64,000 nt of DNA from Planktothrix tepida PCC 9214 (GTDB lineage: Bacteria; Cyanobacteriota; Cyanobacteriia; Cyanobacteriales; Microcoleaceae). The translations under genes and the position numbers were made by a program. Below are positions 38,299 to 47,647 of this stretch, piece after piece; position 1 is the stretch's first letter; each line of letters opens with the position of its first letter. Below the pieces are notes generated by a model. That model saw nothing but the letters and a program-made list of their open reading frames with translations. It was not told where the DNA came from and made no database searches. Location: assembly GCF_900009145.1 (NCBI RefSeq), contig NZ_LN889782.1, forward strand, positions 71,128-135,127, given 5' to 3'.

Positions 38299-39051
38299 AT
38301 GACAGGAGCGTTCAAAGTCGGAGAAACTATTATCACAGCAGAGGATCTACCATCGCTGCTCAAACGTTATCAGTTAATGCCCTTATTTCTGCGCGAAGTG
38401 ATTTTGGAGCAAGCGATCGCTAAGATTACTTGTACAGAGGAAGAACGAGCAGCGGCTCTCGAAAGATTTGATTCGCAACACCAACTAACTTCCCCAGAAG
38501 CGAAAGCAGCTTGGCTGGCGGCTTACGATATGACCCCAGAACAACTGGTGGAAATGGCAGAACGCCCCGTGAGAGTGGAAAAATTTAAACAAGAGACGTG
38601 GAGTGGTCGAGTCGAAAATTATTTTCTCAGTCGCAAAGGTAATTTAGATCAAGTTGTATATTCTTTAATTCGGACTAAAAATCCAGGTTTGGCTCAAGAA
38701 CTGTATTTTAGGGTAGCCGAAGGAGAAAACACCTTTGCTGAGGTTGCCCGAGAACATTCAGAAGGGCCAGAATCTCGGACAGGGGGGTTATTAGGGCCAG
38801 TTCCGGTCTCTCAACCCCACCCAGCGATTAGTAAACTTTTATCTGTGAGTCAACCCGGTCAACTGTGGGCACCTCGTCCCCTAGCAGAATGGTTTGTGAT
38901 TATTCGGTTAGAAAAATTCATTCCGGCTCAATTAGACGAATCCATGCGTCGCCGGATGGTTGACGAAATGTTTGAAAATTGGCTACGAGAGCAAATGGCT
39001 CAAGTTGGCTCGCTACAACCTCTTCGCACTTCAGTGTCTTCAGTGTCATGA
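38299..39051 (+). CDS. Parvulin-type peptidyl-prolyl isomerase of the secretion locus
   Basis: A 250-residue protein with a helical N-terminal region (SurA/PpiC-like) and a C-terminal parvulin domain (residues 115-215; ENTFAEVAREHSEGPESRTGG and LGPVPVSQ are the family's central segment, LAEWFVIIRLE closes the fold). It probably assists folding or keeps the RTX substrate unfolded for secretion. ATG 38299 follows GGAGAG. Its stop overlaps the ABC gene start by 4 bases (ATGA), indicating translational coupling. No signal peptide is evident, so it should act in the cytoplasm, unlike periplasmic SurA. Such genes recur beside cyanobacterial type I exporters. Confidence 0.85.
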   Translation: MTGAFKVGETIITAEDLPSLLKRYQLMPLFLREVILEQAIAKITCTEEERAAALERFDSQHQLTSPEAKAAWLAAYDMTPEQLVEMAERPVRVEKFKQETWSGRVENYFLSRKGNLDQVVYSLIRTKNPGLAQELYFRVAEGENTFAEVAREHSEGPESRTGGLLGPVPVSQPHPAISKLLSVSQPGQLWAPRPLAEWFVIIRLEKFIPAQLDESMRRRMVDEMFENWLREQMAQVGSLQPLRTSVSSVS

Positions 39052-42000
39052 CAACATCTGCCGTTTCCCAGTCCCAAATTCAGAGCTTTCTGGCTGAAAC
39101 CAGCCCTTTTGATCGGCTCTCAGAGAAAGCCCTTCAAAGCTTGCTACCCAAATGCCAACTGTTGGGCTACCGCACCGGACAACCGATATTTGAACGGGAT
39201 AAATTGCCCACTCAAATTACGATTATTTATCAAGGACAGGCTCGTTTGCTGGGTTTTGACCCCAGAGCGCAGCGTCATGTGAGTTTGGGCTTACTCGGAG
39301 CCAGAGAAATTATGGGCTGGGGAGGGTTAATCCGAGGGGTGCCTTGTGAAACGGCGATCGCTTCAACGGATACGATTTGTATTACGCTGTCGGCTATGGA
39401 TTTTCTACAATGGGTGGCTAAAGAACCCACTTTTGGAGAGGCGTTCCGGGATCATGCCTCTGTCAGCGAAATTTTTGAGCTTTTAAGCCAATATCTGCAA
39501 CAACAGGCGGTTCCCGTTAACAATATCAAGACTCTAGCCCAAGATCTTTGGCAAGATGCCATTGTGCTGAACTTGCTGAGTGGCAACAATAAGGTCAAGG
39601 AGCTCCAAAATCAACTTGATCCGAATCGGATTTGGTTAGTCAGTAGTGGAACCTTGGGCAGTTTTACTCCGGGTAATCGGGTTTTATTAGAAGACAGTGC
39701 TCAATCTTACAAAGCGGAAGGGCCACAGGGAGTTCGATTAATTGGTTTACGAGAACCCGTTTATGAAGAAGAATCTCCCCCGGAAAGCCACGACTCAGAG
39801 GTTGTTACTCAGGACTCAACTTCTAGTGTTCGCAAAATAGACTTATCGGCAGTTACGGCGGCTCCCGATGTTCCTCCAATTCCAGAACCGACAAATTTGC
39901 CTAAATCCGCTCAACGGTTCCCGGTTGTTAGAGGTCGAGGCAAGATTGACGCCCCTCTGGCTTGCTTCAATATGATTGCTAAATTCTTCGGAATCAACTT
40001 TAAAAAAGATGTTGTACGCCGAGTTTTAGATAATCAGTTGGCGACAGTGGGCAATATCAGCTTGCAGGCTTGTGGGGCTGTAACTCAAATGTTAGGGATT
40101 AATGCTCAGTTAGTCCAAGTTCCAGCCCGTGCAATCGGTCGCTTGAAAGCTCCGGCTATGGTGGTGTGGGGAGATAGTTTTGCCATTCTCTATAGTATTA
40201 CGGAACGAGAACTGGTGCTGGCAACCCCGGAAAAGGGTCTCACCCGAATGCGTCCGGGGCAATTCAGCGAAATTTGGGGTGAAGAGGGACAGGTACTCTT
40301 ACTACAAGCCCCACGAGTTGACCAGAAAGAACAATTTAGCTTCTGGTGGTTTTTACCTGCTTTGATGGAGCATCGCACCACCTTTATTGAGGTGTTGCTA
40401 TCCTCGTTTTTTATTCAAGTGTTCGGTTTGGTCAACCCCTTGGTGAGTATGGTGATCATCGATGCGGTGATCGGACAGCGTAACTTAGATGCTCTGAATA
40501 TTCTGGGTCTTTTGCTGTTGGGGGTTGCACTATTTGAAGGGTTGTTGACGGCGTTGCGAACTTATTTGTTTGTGGATAGCTCTAACCGAGTTGATATTAA
40601 GCTGACGGCAGAGATTATTGACCATATGTTGCGGCTGCCTTTGGGGTATTTTGATACTCGACAAGTCGGGGACTTGATGAGCCGTTTCAATGAGTTGGGA
40701 AATATCCGTAATTTCCTGACGGGAACGGCTTTAACGGTGGTGCTGGATGCGGTGTTTTCGGTGGTTTATGTGGCGGTGATGTTTGCTTTGAGCCCGGTGC
40801 TGACTTTGGTGGCTCTGGCTCCTTTGCCTCTGTTTGCGGCGATTATTGTGATTTTTTCTCCGGTGATTATGCGGCTAATTCGCAAACGGGCACAGTTGGC
40901 GGGGACATCGATGGCTTATATTGTGGAGGTGATTAGTGGGATTCAAACGATTAAGTCTCAAACCATTGAACTGACGGCTCGTTGGCGTTGGCAGGGGATG
41001 TATGCTCGGTATATGAGTGCGAGTTTACAAACGACTCTCACCCAAACCGCCGCCGGAACCATGAGCGACTTCTTGAATAAGATTGGGGGAATTGCCCTGT
41101 TATGGGTGGGGGCTTATCTGGTGATTAAACAAGAGTTAACCATTGGGGGTTTAATTGCCTTTCGGATTATTTCAGGAAATGTGACGGGTTCGTTGTTGCG
41201 GTTTATTAGTGTTTATCAAAATGTGCAGGAGGTGGCAATTTCGGTGGAACGGTTGCGGGACATTATCGATACCTATCCTGAAGCAGATGAGGCGGATCGC
41301 AATAATATTCCGTTACCTGAAATTGAAGGGTCGGTGACGTTTGAGGAGGTATCTTTCCGATTTAATCCAACTGGGCCGTTGCAATTGGCGAATGTGAATT
41401 TAGATTTTCCTTCTGGGTCTTTTGTGGCGATTGTGGGGTTGAGTGGATCGGGTAAGAGTACGTTGATGAAGTTGTTGCAGCGTTTATATGCTCCTTTGTC
41501 GGGACGAATTTTAATTGATGGTTACGATATTAATAAAGTAGAACTGTATTCTGTCCGCCGTCAATTGGGGGTGGTACTACAAGATACCCTCCTGTTTAAT
41601 GGAACGGTTCAGGATAATATTGGCTTGAGTAACCCGGAAGCCAGTAGTGACGAAATTATTCGGGCTGCTAAAATTGCAGCGGCACACGATTTTATTATGA
41701 GTCTTCCCAATGGTTACAATACCCCCGTGGGGGAAAGGGGAACAGCATTATCGGGGGGACAACGACAACGGGTGGCGATCGCGCGCACAGTGTTACAAAA
41801 TCCTAAACTGTTAATTTTGGATGAAGCGACCAGTGCCTTAGACTATCAATCGGAACGCTCTGTGATTAATAACTTAATGGATGTGTTTCATGATCGCACG
41901 GTGTTTTTTATTACTCACCGTCTGAGTGCTGTCAAAAATGCGGATGCAATTATTATGATGGATCAAGGGTCTGTTGTTGAACAAGGAAACCATGATGAGT

Positions 42001-42056
42001 TAATTGCTCTGAAGGGACGTTATTACTGTCTGTATCAACAACAAGAAGCTCATTAA
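39048..42056 (+). CDS. Type I secretion ABC transporter with cNMP-binding and degenerate C39 domains
   Basis: A 1002-residue HlyB-like exporter. Order: a cyclic-nucleotide-binding (cap-effector) domain (about 20-150), a linker, a C39-like domain (about 290-430), six membrane spans (about 440-710), and an ABC ATPase with Walker A GLSGSGKSTL near 797, LSGGQRQRVAIAR near 901, Walker B LLILDEATSALD near 921 and the THRLS switch histidine. In the C39 domain the catalytic Cys is replaced by Ala302 (DAPLACF instead of xCGxAC), and the catalytic His position reads GDSFAIL. It therefore should bind but not cleave its substrate, as in HlyB. Together with the HlyD gene it would export RTX proteins. Confidence 0.92.
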   Translation: MTTSAVSQSQIQSFLAETSPFDRLSEKALQSLLPKCQLLGYRTGQPIFERDKLPTQITIIYQGQARLLGFDPRAQRHVSLGLLGAREIMGWGGLIRGVPCETAIASTDTICITLSAMDFLQWVAKEPTFGEAFRDHASVSEIFELLSQYLQQQAVPVNNIKTLAQDLWQDAIVLNLLSGNNKVKELQNQLDPNRIWLVSSGTLGSFTPGNRVLLEDSAQSYKAEGPQGVRLIGLREPVYEEESPPESHDSEVVTQDSTSSVRKIDLSAVTAAPDVPPIPEPTNLPKSAQRFPVVRGRGKIDAPLACFNMIAKFFGINFKKDVVRRVLDNQLATVGNISLQACGAVTQMLGINAQLVQVPARAIGRLKAPAMVVWGDSFAILYSITERELVLATPEKGLTRMRPGQFSEIWGEEGQVLLLQAPRVDQKEQFSFWWFLPALMEHRTTFIEVLLSSFFIQVFGLVNPLVSMVIIDAVIGQRNLDALNILGLLLLGVALFEGLLTALRTYLFVDSSNRVDIKLTAEIIDHMLRLPLGYFDTRQVGDLMSRFNELGNIRNFLTGTALTVVLDAVFSVVYVAVMFALSPVLTLVALAPLPLFAAIIVIFSPVIMRLIRKRAQLAGTSMAYIVEVISGIQTIKSQTIELTARWRWQGMYARYMSASLQTTLTQTAAGTMSDFLNKIGGIALLWVGAYLVIKQELTIGGLIAFRIISGNVTGSLLRFISVYQNVQEVAISVERLRDIIDTYPEADEADRNNIPLPEIEGSVTFEEVSFRFNPTGPLQLANVNLDFPSGSFVAIVGLSGSGKSTLMKLLQRLYAPLSGRILIDGYDINKVELYSVRRQLGVVLQDTLLFNGTVQDNIGLSNPEASSDEIIRAAKIAAAHDFIMSLPNGYNTPVGERGTALSGGQRQRVAIARTVLQNPKLLILDEATSALDYQSERSVINNLMDVFHDRTVFFITHRLSAVKNADAIIMMDQGSVVEQGNHDELIALKGRYYCLYQQQEAH

Positions 42057-42153
42057 TCAGTGATCAGTCAACAGTCAACAGCAATCAGTGAAAGAAATAA
42101 AATCAAGATTTTTAGGTGTTGAAAACAACTGTAACTGGTTCTTAACTCTTGCA

Positions 42154-42216
42154 CTGATAACTGATAACTGATAACTGATAACTGATAACTGGTAACTGAT
42201 AACTACTAACTGATTA
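42154..42216. repeat. Nine heptamers (CTGATAA family) running into the hlyD start codon
   Basis: Five perfect CTGATAA units (42154-42188) are followed by CTGGTAA, CTGATAA, CTACTAA and CTGATTA, the last touching ATG 42216. The array takes the place where a Shine-Dalgarno sequence would be. An inverted set lies after the gene at 44097-44124. Confidence 0.88.
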
Positions 42217-44090
42217 TGAAATCTGTATCACTGATTGATCAACCTGTTATTCTTGAGAAACCGGCAATGTGGTCTCATATGTTTCTCTGGATGATCATGT
42301 TGATAACGACTTCAACGGTTGTTTGGGCTTATTTTTCTCGGATTGAACAAACGGTTCCTGCTGTTGGGGAACTGGAATATAAAGAAGGTGCTAGAGAAAT
42401 TCAAGCTCCGACGACGGGTGCGGTGGTAAGACTGCACGTTGAAAATGGCGATCGTGTGCAGAAAAACCAACCTCTTCTCACCTTCAGCCCTACAAACCCC
42501 AGTGCTGATATTAAGTCTTTGGCTAAATTACAAGGAACTCTGAAGGAGGAAAACCAATTTTATAATAGTATTATTCAGGGAAATGGCAGGGGAAATTTAC
42601 CGGCTGAATGGGAAACAATGGTTAAAGATCGCGATGCCAGACTACAAGAAAATGAGGTTTTAACGGGTTTAATTAATGAACTTTATAATAATCAAGGTCG
42701 AGCCATTAACTATAGCCCTACTCAATCGGGTGTAGTGGCTAATTACCGGGCTGAATTTCAATCTCGTGTGTCTGCGGTTGAGGGACGAATTATTGAATTT
42801 AAAAGACAACTCGAACAAACGGAAAATTCGATTCGGGCAACACAAGAACAAGTTCAATATGCGACGAATCAAATTCGCTATTCTGAAGAACAATTAGACT
42901 TAGCGAAGGCTCAACTTAATAAGTCTCAAGAATCTTTGGATCTGAATCAATCAATTTTGGGTCAAATTGCTCCGTTGGTTGAAGAAGGGGCGATGTCTGA
43001 CTTAAATAAAAAACGTCAGGAACAAGAAGTTTTGAAAAGTCAAAATGAATTTTTACGTCAGCAGGATCAAATCACAACCCGTCAAAGTGAAATTAATGCT
43101 CGTAAAAGTGACGTTGAGAAACAACAAGCTGAAATTAGACGATTAGAAGATGAGAAACAGAAGGTTTTAGCTTCTATTGATCGAACAGAACAAGAATTGC
43201 AAAATACAAAAGATGCGTGGGCAAAAGAACTGTATCTTCGGGTTGAAGAAAATAAAAAACAAATTGCTAGTATTGATTCTCAACTAAGCCGATATAAACT
43301 GGATAATGAAAAGCGCTTAGGAGATGTTAATGCTCAGTTGGAAAAAGTTGAAGAGCAGCGGGATACTCAAGTCTTACGTTCACCGGTGGCTGGGGTAATT
43401 TACGATTTACAGCCCTCAACGAAACAAGATTCTGAACTCGATATGAAAAAGGATGAAATTTGCAACTATGTCAATGAGCAAGTTTTAAAATCGGGCGATC
43501 CCAGGATGAAGCGTTGTAATGAAGCCTATTATGAAGCTCAACAAACGGAAAAGCTCATGCAAATTTTAGCTGATGATAAGGGGCTTGAAGCCACAATTTA
43601 TATTAGAAATACTGATTTAGCTTTAGTGCTCAATGCTTTACGAGTGAAGCGAAAATTTTTACAGCCTTATGATGGTAAAACGGTGGCTGGAGAAGTGATT
43701 GAATGTAAAGCAGAGAAAGATTGTATTTGTCCAGAATCTCCAGAAGCTCGACAAGAAATTGGAGTGACGGATACAGATTGTATTCCAGTAGAAGTCTCGA
43801 TTGATGCTTTCCCCAATGATCAATTTGGGATGGTTCCCGGACAGTTGAAATGGTTAAGCCAAGATGCGATTAAACCTGATCCAGAAAAGGGCCGTCAATA
43901 TTTTACTTTTAAAGGAAAAGTGAAATTAGATAAGCAAAACTTTACCTTAGATGAACAAAAAAATATTAAGGTTGGTTTACAGTCAGGTATGTCAGTGAAT
44001 ACCAAAATTAATGTGGGTAAACGGTCTGTACTTGATATATTCTTAAACCGCTTTACGGGTCGAGTCAACAGTATTACAAACTTGAAGTAA
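42216..44090 (+). CDS. HlyD-family membrane fusion protein (type I secretion adaptor)
   Basis: A 624-residue periplasmic adaptor. One N-terminal span (about residues 18-38), a lipoyl half-motif (VPAVGELEYKEGAREIQAPT), a coiled-coil hairpin of about 250 residues (115-390), the second lipoyl half (LRSPVAGVIYDLQPS), then beta-barrel domains and a C-terminal MSVNTKINVGKRS segment as in HlyD. It links the ABC transporter to an outer-membrane TolC-like channel, which is not in this window. Odd features: six cysteines (416, 434, 497, 503, 505, 522) lie in two inserts in the distal domains, rare in adaptor proteins. There is no Shine-Dalgarno site; heptamer repeats lead into the start. Confidence 0.9.
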   Translation: MKSVSLIDQPVILEKPAMWSHMFLWMIMLITTSTVVWAYFSRIEQTVPAVGELEYKEGAREIQAPTTGAVVRLHVENGDRVQKNQPLLTFSPTNPSADIKSLAKLQGTLKEENQFYNSIIQGNGRGNLPAEWETMVKDRDARLQENEVLTGLINELYNNQGRAINYSPTQSGVVANYRAEFQSRVSAVEGRIIEFKRQLEQTENSIRATQEQVQYATNQIRYSEEQLDLAKAQLNKSQESLDLNQSILGQIAPLVEEGAMSDLNKKRQEQEVLKSQNEFLRQQDQITTRQSEINARKSDVEKQQAEIRRLEDEKQKVLASIDRTEQELQNTKDAWAKELYLRVEENKKQIASIDSQLSRYKLDNEKRLGDVNAQLEKVEEQRDTQVLRSPVAGVIYDLQPSTKQDSELDMKKDEICNYVNEQVLKSGDPRMKRCNEAYYEAQQTEKLMQILADDKGLEATIYIRNTDLALVLNALRVKRKFLQPYDGKTVAGEVIECKAEKDCICPESPEARQEIGVTDTDCIPVEVSIDAFPNDQFGMVPGQLKWLSQDAIKPDPEKGRQYFTFKGKVKLDKQNFTLDEQKNIKVGLQSGMSVNTKINVGKRSVLDIFLNRFTGRVNSITNLK

Positions 44091-44096
44091 TTTAAT

Positions 44097-44124
44097 CAGT
44101 TATCAGTTATCAGTTATCAGTTAT
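44097..44124. repeat. Four heptamers CAGTTAT, inverted relative to the array before hlyD
   Basis: Four perfect units begin 6 bases after the hlyD stop. The unit is the reverse complement (rotated) of CTGATAA, so hlyD is bracketed by inverted heptamer arrays that could pair into a very long-range stem. Confidence 0.85.
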
Positions 44125-44261
44125 TACTGTAAATCACCAATAGTTGGTAACTGATATTCTATTAAGCATATCAATTTCTGATTCGGAAATTGTTAAATCC
44201 TTGTAGTATGAGCGTCGTCGGATTCTATGGTTTAAATACTTAACAGCTTAATTGGTAACTA

Positions 44262-46046
44262 ATGGCTAAAAACTCCTCCTTTTTTGTCGATTTTCCTACT
44301 ACTATTTTAGGGCTGTTATATTTAATCCCGATTTTGGGAATTATTGGATTTATTATTAAGTTTGGAGTGAATGTTCCGTTTTATGATCAGTGGGTTGTAC
44401 CCGCCTTATTTGAAAAAACAGCTACAGGAACATTAGAATTTAAAGATTTATTTGAACTTCATAATAACCATCGAATTTTATTTCCTCGTTTAATTTTTAT
44501 TGTTTTAGGGTTTATTTCGAGTTGGAATATTAAATTAGAGCTTTTTTTTAGCTTAGGGTTAGCAATACTAACTTTTATTTTGTTATATAAACTTTCCGTT
44601 AACACCTCAAAAAATCAAAACTCTTTTTTTTACTTTACTAATTTATTAATAGCTTTAATCTTTTTCTCCTTAGCTCAATCTGAAAACTGGCTTTGGGGTT
44701 TTCAAATTGCTTTGTTTTTGATTAATTTATGTGTAATCTTAAGTTGTTTTGTTTTAACACAAGAGCAACGTAAACCTACTCAAAAATTATTAATTGCAGC
44801 GATTCCTTGTTTAATTGCTAGTTTTTCATCTGCACAGGGTTTAATGAGTTGGTTGGCTTTAATTCCTTCCATTACAGTCCTTACAAAGGAAGCCAACCTC
44901 AGAAAAAAATATTTAATATTCTGGTTAATACTCTTTACAATTTCAACTTTAATTTACTCATTGGGGTATACTCAAGAACCAAAAACAATCAATCTTTCAC
45001 TTCTCGAAAAATTGTTCACTGCGAGTCACTTCTTTTTTAATTTAATGGCTGCACCTTTAACAAATTCTTATACTTTAAGCCTTGGGATCGGGTTAATAAT
45101 TGTATTAAATTTTATAGGATTAGGATTTTACTGTTTCCAAAACCGAAAAGATCAATACTATTTACTTAAATCCTGTTCTCCTTGGTTTTCGATTGGAATA
45201 TTTTCTATTTTATGTTCAATTTTAATAACATTAGGTCGTTATGATTATGGAGCGAATTATGCGATTGATGCTTCTCGATATACGACTCATTCTTTACTTT
45301 TAATTATTGCTGTGATTCAACTTTGGTTTATTGTTATTACTCAATCTAAAACTCTAAACAAAAATTATAGTCTGAAACTGATTTATAGTTTTATAGCGGG
45401 AATTTTAGTTTGTTTAATTGGGGTAAAATCAGAAATAGCGATCACTCAAGCACAAACAGATTTAATCAATAAACAACGGGGTAAAACCTGCTTAGAACTC
45501 ATTAACTATTTAGAAGACTCTAATTTCTTCAAAATCCATCCTGATCGCTGTTTATTAAGATTAAGTAAAACAACCTGGTGGATTCAAGATGGTGTTAAAA
45601 AACTCCAGACAGTCCACCTGAGAAATTGGGAAAATAATATAATCTTTAAACCTGAATCAGAACAGCTTTATGGTTATATTGATTTCCCTTTTTCCCGTGA
45701 TCAACCCTTAAAAATTAAACCTCAAGACTCTATTACTTTAAAGGGATGGGCAATTTTTCCCCAGACTCAAAATCAACCCCAACTTGTCTTTTTTTCTCAA
45801 GGAAATCAACAATCCTTCTTCGCCAATGCCAATGTCGGTTTAAATAGTCCAGATATTGTTCAGGTCTTACATTCCCCCCACTATAATTATGCACGATGGC
45901 AGGTGCAAATTTCTACTTTAGAGATGAGTCAGGGCGACTCTTCGACCTTGAGAAACATAACGATTAAAGCTTGGGTCTATAATCCTGATAGTCATGAATT
46001 TTTCCCGTTAAAGGGGGAAATTAAGATAATTGTTGAGAAAGACTAA
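44262..46046 (+). CDS. Multi-spanning GT-C-like membrane protein with beta module
   Basis: 594 residues with about ten hydrophobic spans in the first 400 and a soluble beta-rich end. Near the N-terminus VPFYDQWVVPALF and ELHNNHRILFPRL resemble the first-loop acidic motif of GT-C glycosyltransferases, which use polyprenyl-linked sugars on the outer face of the membrane. The C-terminal module (from about residue 490; LKGWAIFP, then NSPDIVQVL) is also found at the end of the 57672-59903 protein. No precise family is recognised. It follows the secretion operon and precedes the rhamnose genes. Confidence 0.7.
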   Translation: MAKNSSFFVDFPTTILGLLYLIPILGIIGFIIKFGVNVPFYDQWVVPALFEKTATGTLEFKDLFELHNNHRILFPRLIFIVLGFISSWNIKLELFFSLGLAILTFILLYKLSVNTSKNQNSFFYFTNLLIALIFFSLAQSENWLWGFQIALFLINLCVILSCFVLTQEQRKPTQKLLIAAIPCLIASFSSAQGLMSWLALIPSITVLTKEANLRKKYLIFWLILFTISTLIYSLGYTQEPKTINLSLLEKLFTASHFFFNLMAAPLTNSYTLSLGIGLIIVLNFIGLGFYCFQNRKDQYYLLKSCSPWFSIGIFSILCSILITLGRYDYGANYAIDASRYTTHSLLLIIAVIQLWFIVITQSKTLNKNYSLKLIYSFIAGILVCLIGVKSEIAITQAQTDLINKQRGKTCLELINYLEDSNFFKIHPDRCLLRLSKTTWWIQDGVKKLQTVHLRNWENNIIFKPESEQLYGYIDFPFSRDQPLKIKPQDSITLKGWAIFPQTQNQPQLVFFSQGNQQSFFANANVGLNSPDIVQVLHSPHYNYARWQVQISTLEMSQGDSSTLRNITIKAWVYNPDSHEFFPLKGEIKIIVEKD

Positions 46047-46143
46047 CCCGTTCTTAACCTTGAAGTGAATGTTAATTGAGTTTTCATTTCTGTAGCAATA
46101 ATTTGGTACAATATTTAGTCGCTGACCACTGCTTAACCTGAAC

Positions 46144-46692
46144 ATGAATATTATTCCAACTTCAATTCCTGATGTTCTCATCATTGAACCCAAAGTCTTT
46201 GGGGATGAACGAGGCTTTTTCTTTGAAAGTTTTAACCATAAAGTCTTTGTTGAAAAGACTGGAGTTACCTCAGAATTTGTACAAGATAATCATTCTCGTT
46301 CTGTTAAAGGTGTTTTGCGAGGTTTGCATTATCAAATTCAACAAACACAAGGTAAATTATTGCGTGTTGTTGCGGGAGAAATTTTTGATGTCGCCGTCGA
46401 TATGAGAAAATCTTCTGCAACTTTTGGACAGTGGGTAGGTTGCATTCTTAGCGCAGAAAATAAGCGACAATTTTGGGTTCCCCCAGGATTTGCTCATGGA
46501 TTTTTAGTGATTTCAGATATTGCTGAAGTCTTATATAAAACCACAGATTATTATGCACCACAATACGAGCGTTCTTTACTGTGGAATGATCCTGATGTCG
46601 GAATTGATTGGCCTCTCAATGGAATCACACCAATTTTATCAGCAAAGGATCAAGAAGGTCAATCCTTAAAAACGGCGGAGTTCTTCTCATGA
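46144..46692 (+). CDS. rfbC: dTDP-4-dehydrorhamnose 3,5-epimerase
   Basis: A 182-residue cupin-fold epimerase of the RmlC family. It isomerises dTDP-4-dehydro-6-deoxyglucose at C3 and C5, the third step of dTDP-L-rhamnose synthesis. Family segments are complete: FGDERGFFFESFN, QDNHSRSVKGVLRGLHYQ (active-site His region), VAVDMRKSSATFGQW and FWVPPGFAHGFLV. Its stop codon overlaps the rfbD start by 4 bases (ATGA), so translation is coupled. No rfbB (4,6-dehydratase) is in the window. Identification is sure. Confidence 0.95.
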   Translation: MNIIPTSIPDVLIIEPKVFGDERGFFFESFNHKVFVEKTGVTSEFVQDNHSRSVKGVLRGLHYQIQQTQGKLLRVVAGEIFDVAVDMRKSSATFGQWVGCILSAENKRQFWVPPGFAHGFLVISDIAEVLYKTTDYYAPQYERSLLWNDPDVGIDWPLNGITPILSAKDQEGQSLKTAEFFS

Positions 46693-47564
46693 AAAAAATT
46701 TTATTGATTGGAAAAGATGGTCAACTCGGTCAAGAATTACAGCCTTTTCTGACTGCTATGGGGTTGTTGGTTTCTGTAGGACGGGATACTCTTGATTTAT
46801 CTCAACCTCAAATTATTGAACAAATAATAGAGGAAATTCAACCGGAATGGGTGATTAATACTGCGGCTTATACGGCTGTGGATAAGGCGGAAAGTGAACC
46901 GGAATTAGCAATGAAAATTAATGGAATTTCCCCCGGTATTTTAGCAAAAGCTTGTCAACAATTAAATGCTAAATTAATTCACATTTCTACAGATTATGTC
47001 TTCGATGGAACTCAAAGTCATCCTTACATTGAAACTGATTCTACTCATCCCTTGGGTGTTTATGGTCAATCGAAATTAGCTGGAGAAATTGCAATTCAAG
47101 AAACCCAAGCTAAATTTGCAATTATTAGAACCGCTTGGGTTTATGGTGTGGGGGGAACCGGAAATTTTGTCAAAACTATGTTACGGTTGGGAAAAGAACG
47201 GGAAGAAATTCGCGTTGTTTGCGATCAAGTAGGAAGTCCAACTTGGACAGGAGATTTAGCACAATCGATTGTCCAATTAATGCCACTTTTAAATTCTGAA
47301 ACCTACGGAATTTATCATTGTACAAATAGTGGAGTAACCAGTTGGTATGATTTTGCGATCGCTATTGTTGAAGAAGCAAAACTATTAGGTTTTCCCTTAA
47401 AAATTGAACGGGTAATTCCAATTACAACCCCCGAATATCCAACGCCAGCAAGTCGTCCAGCTTATTCGGTTTTAAGTGGAAAAAAATTAGCCAATCTTCT
47501 CGAAACTCATACTCCCCAATGGCGTCAGGGATTGCGTAAAATGCTACAAGAATTAAAACCGTAG
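46689..47564 (+). CDS. rfbD: dTDP-4-dehydrorhamnose reductase
   Basis: A 291-residue NAD(P)H-dependent reductase that makes dTDP-L-rhamnose in the last step of the pathway. The Rossmann motif LLIGKDGQLGQEL opens the protein, NTAAYTAVDKAE and the catalytic YGQSKLAGE (Tyr-x-x-x-Lys) follow. ATG 46689, overlapping the rfbC stop, is the true start; a longer in-frame reading from 46608 overlaps rfbC too far. The stop codon TAG lies inside a dispersed GTAGAGACG repeat that starts at 47561, so the last codons may have been changed by repeat insertion, though the protein looks full length. Confidence 0.95.
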   Translation: MKKILLIGKDGQLGQELQPFLTAMGLLVSVGRDTLDLSQPQIIEQIIEEIQPEWVINTAAYTAVDKAESEPELAMKINGISPGILAKACQQLNAKLIHISTDYVFDGTQSHPYIETDSTHPLGVYGQSKLAGEIAIQETQAKFAIIRTAWVYGVGGTGNFVKTMLRLGKEREEIRVVCDQVGSPTWTGDLAQSIVQLMPLLNSETYGIYHCTNSGVTSWYDFAIAIVEEAKLLGFPLKIERVIPITTPEYPTPASRPAYSVLSGKKLANLLETHTPQWRQGLRKMLQELKP

Positions 47565-47588
47565 AGACGTTCCCTGGAACGTCTCTAG
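47561..47588. repeat. GTAGAGACG palindromic repeat overlapping the rfbD stop codon
   Basis: GTAGAGACGTTCC and GGAACGTCTCTAG form an inverted repeat. Its second to fourth bases (TAG) are the rfbD stop codon. It could also act as a weak terminator hairpin between rfbD and the next gene. Confidence 0.8.
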
Positions 47589-47647
47589 GATGTTTTCAAA
47601 AATTCTAAACTGATTAATTGTCAAGTATTAACCATTAACGATTAATT

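Noticed and set aside
42154-42216. Regular repeats that might suggest a CRISPR array
   Set aside because: The units are 7 bp with no spacers; these are short tandem repeats, and no cas genes are in the window.
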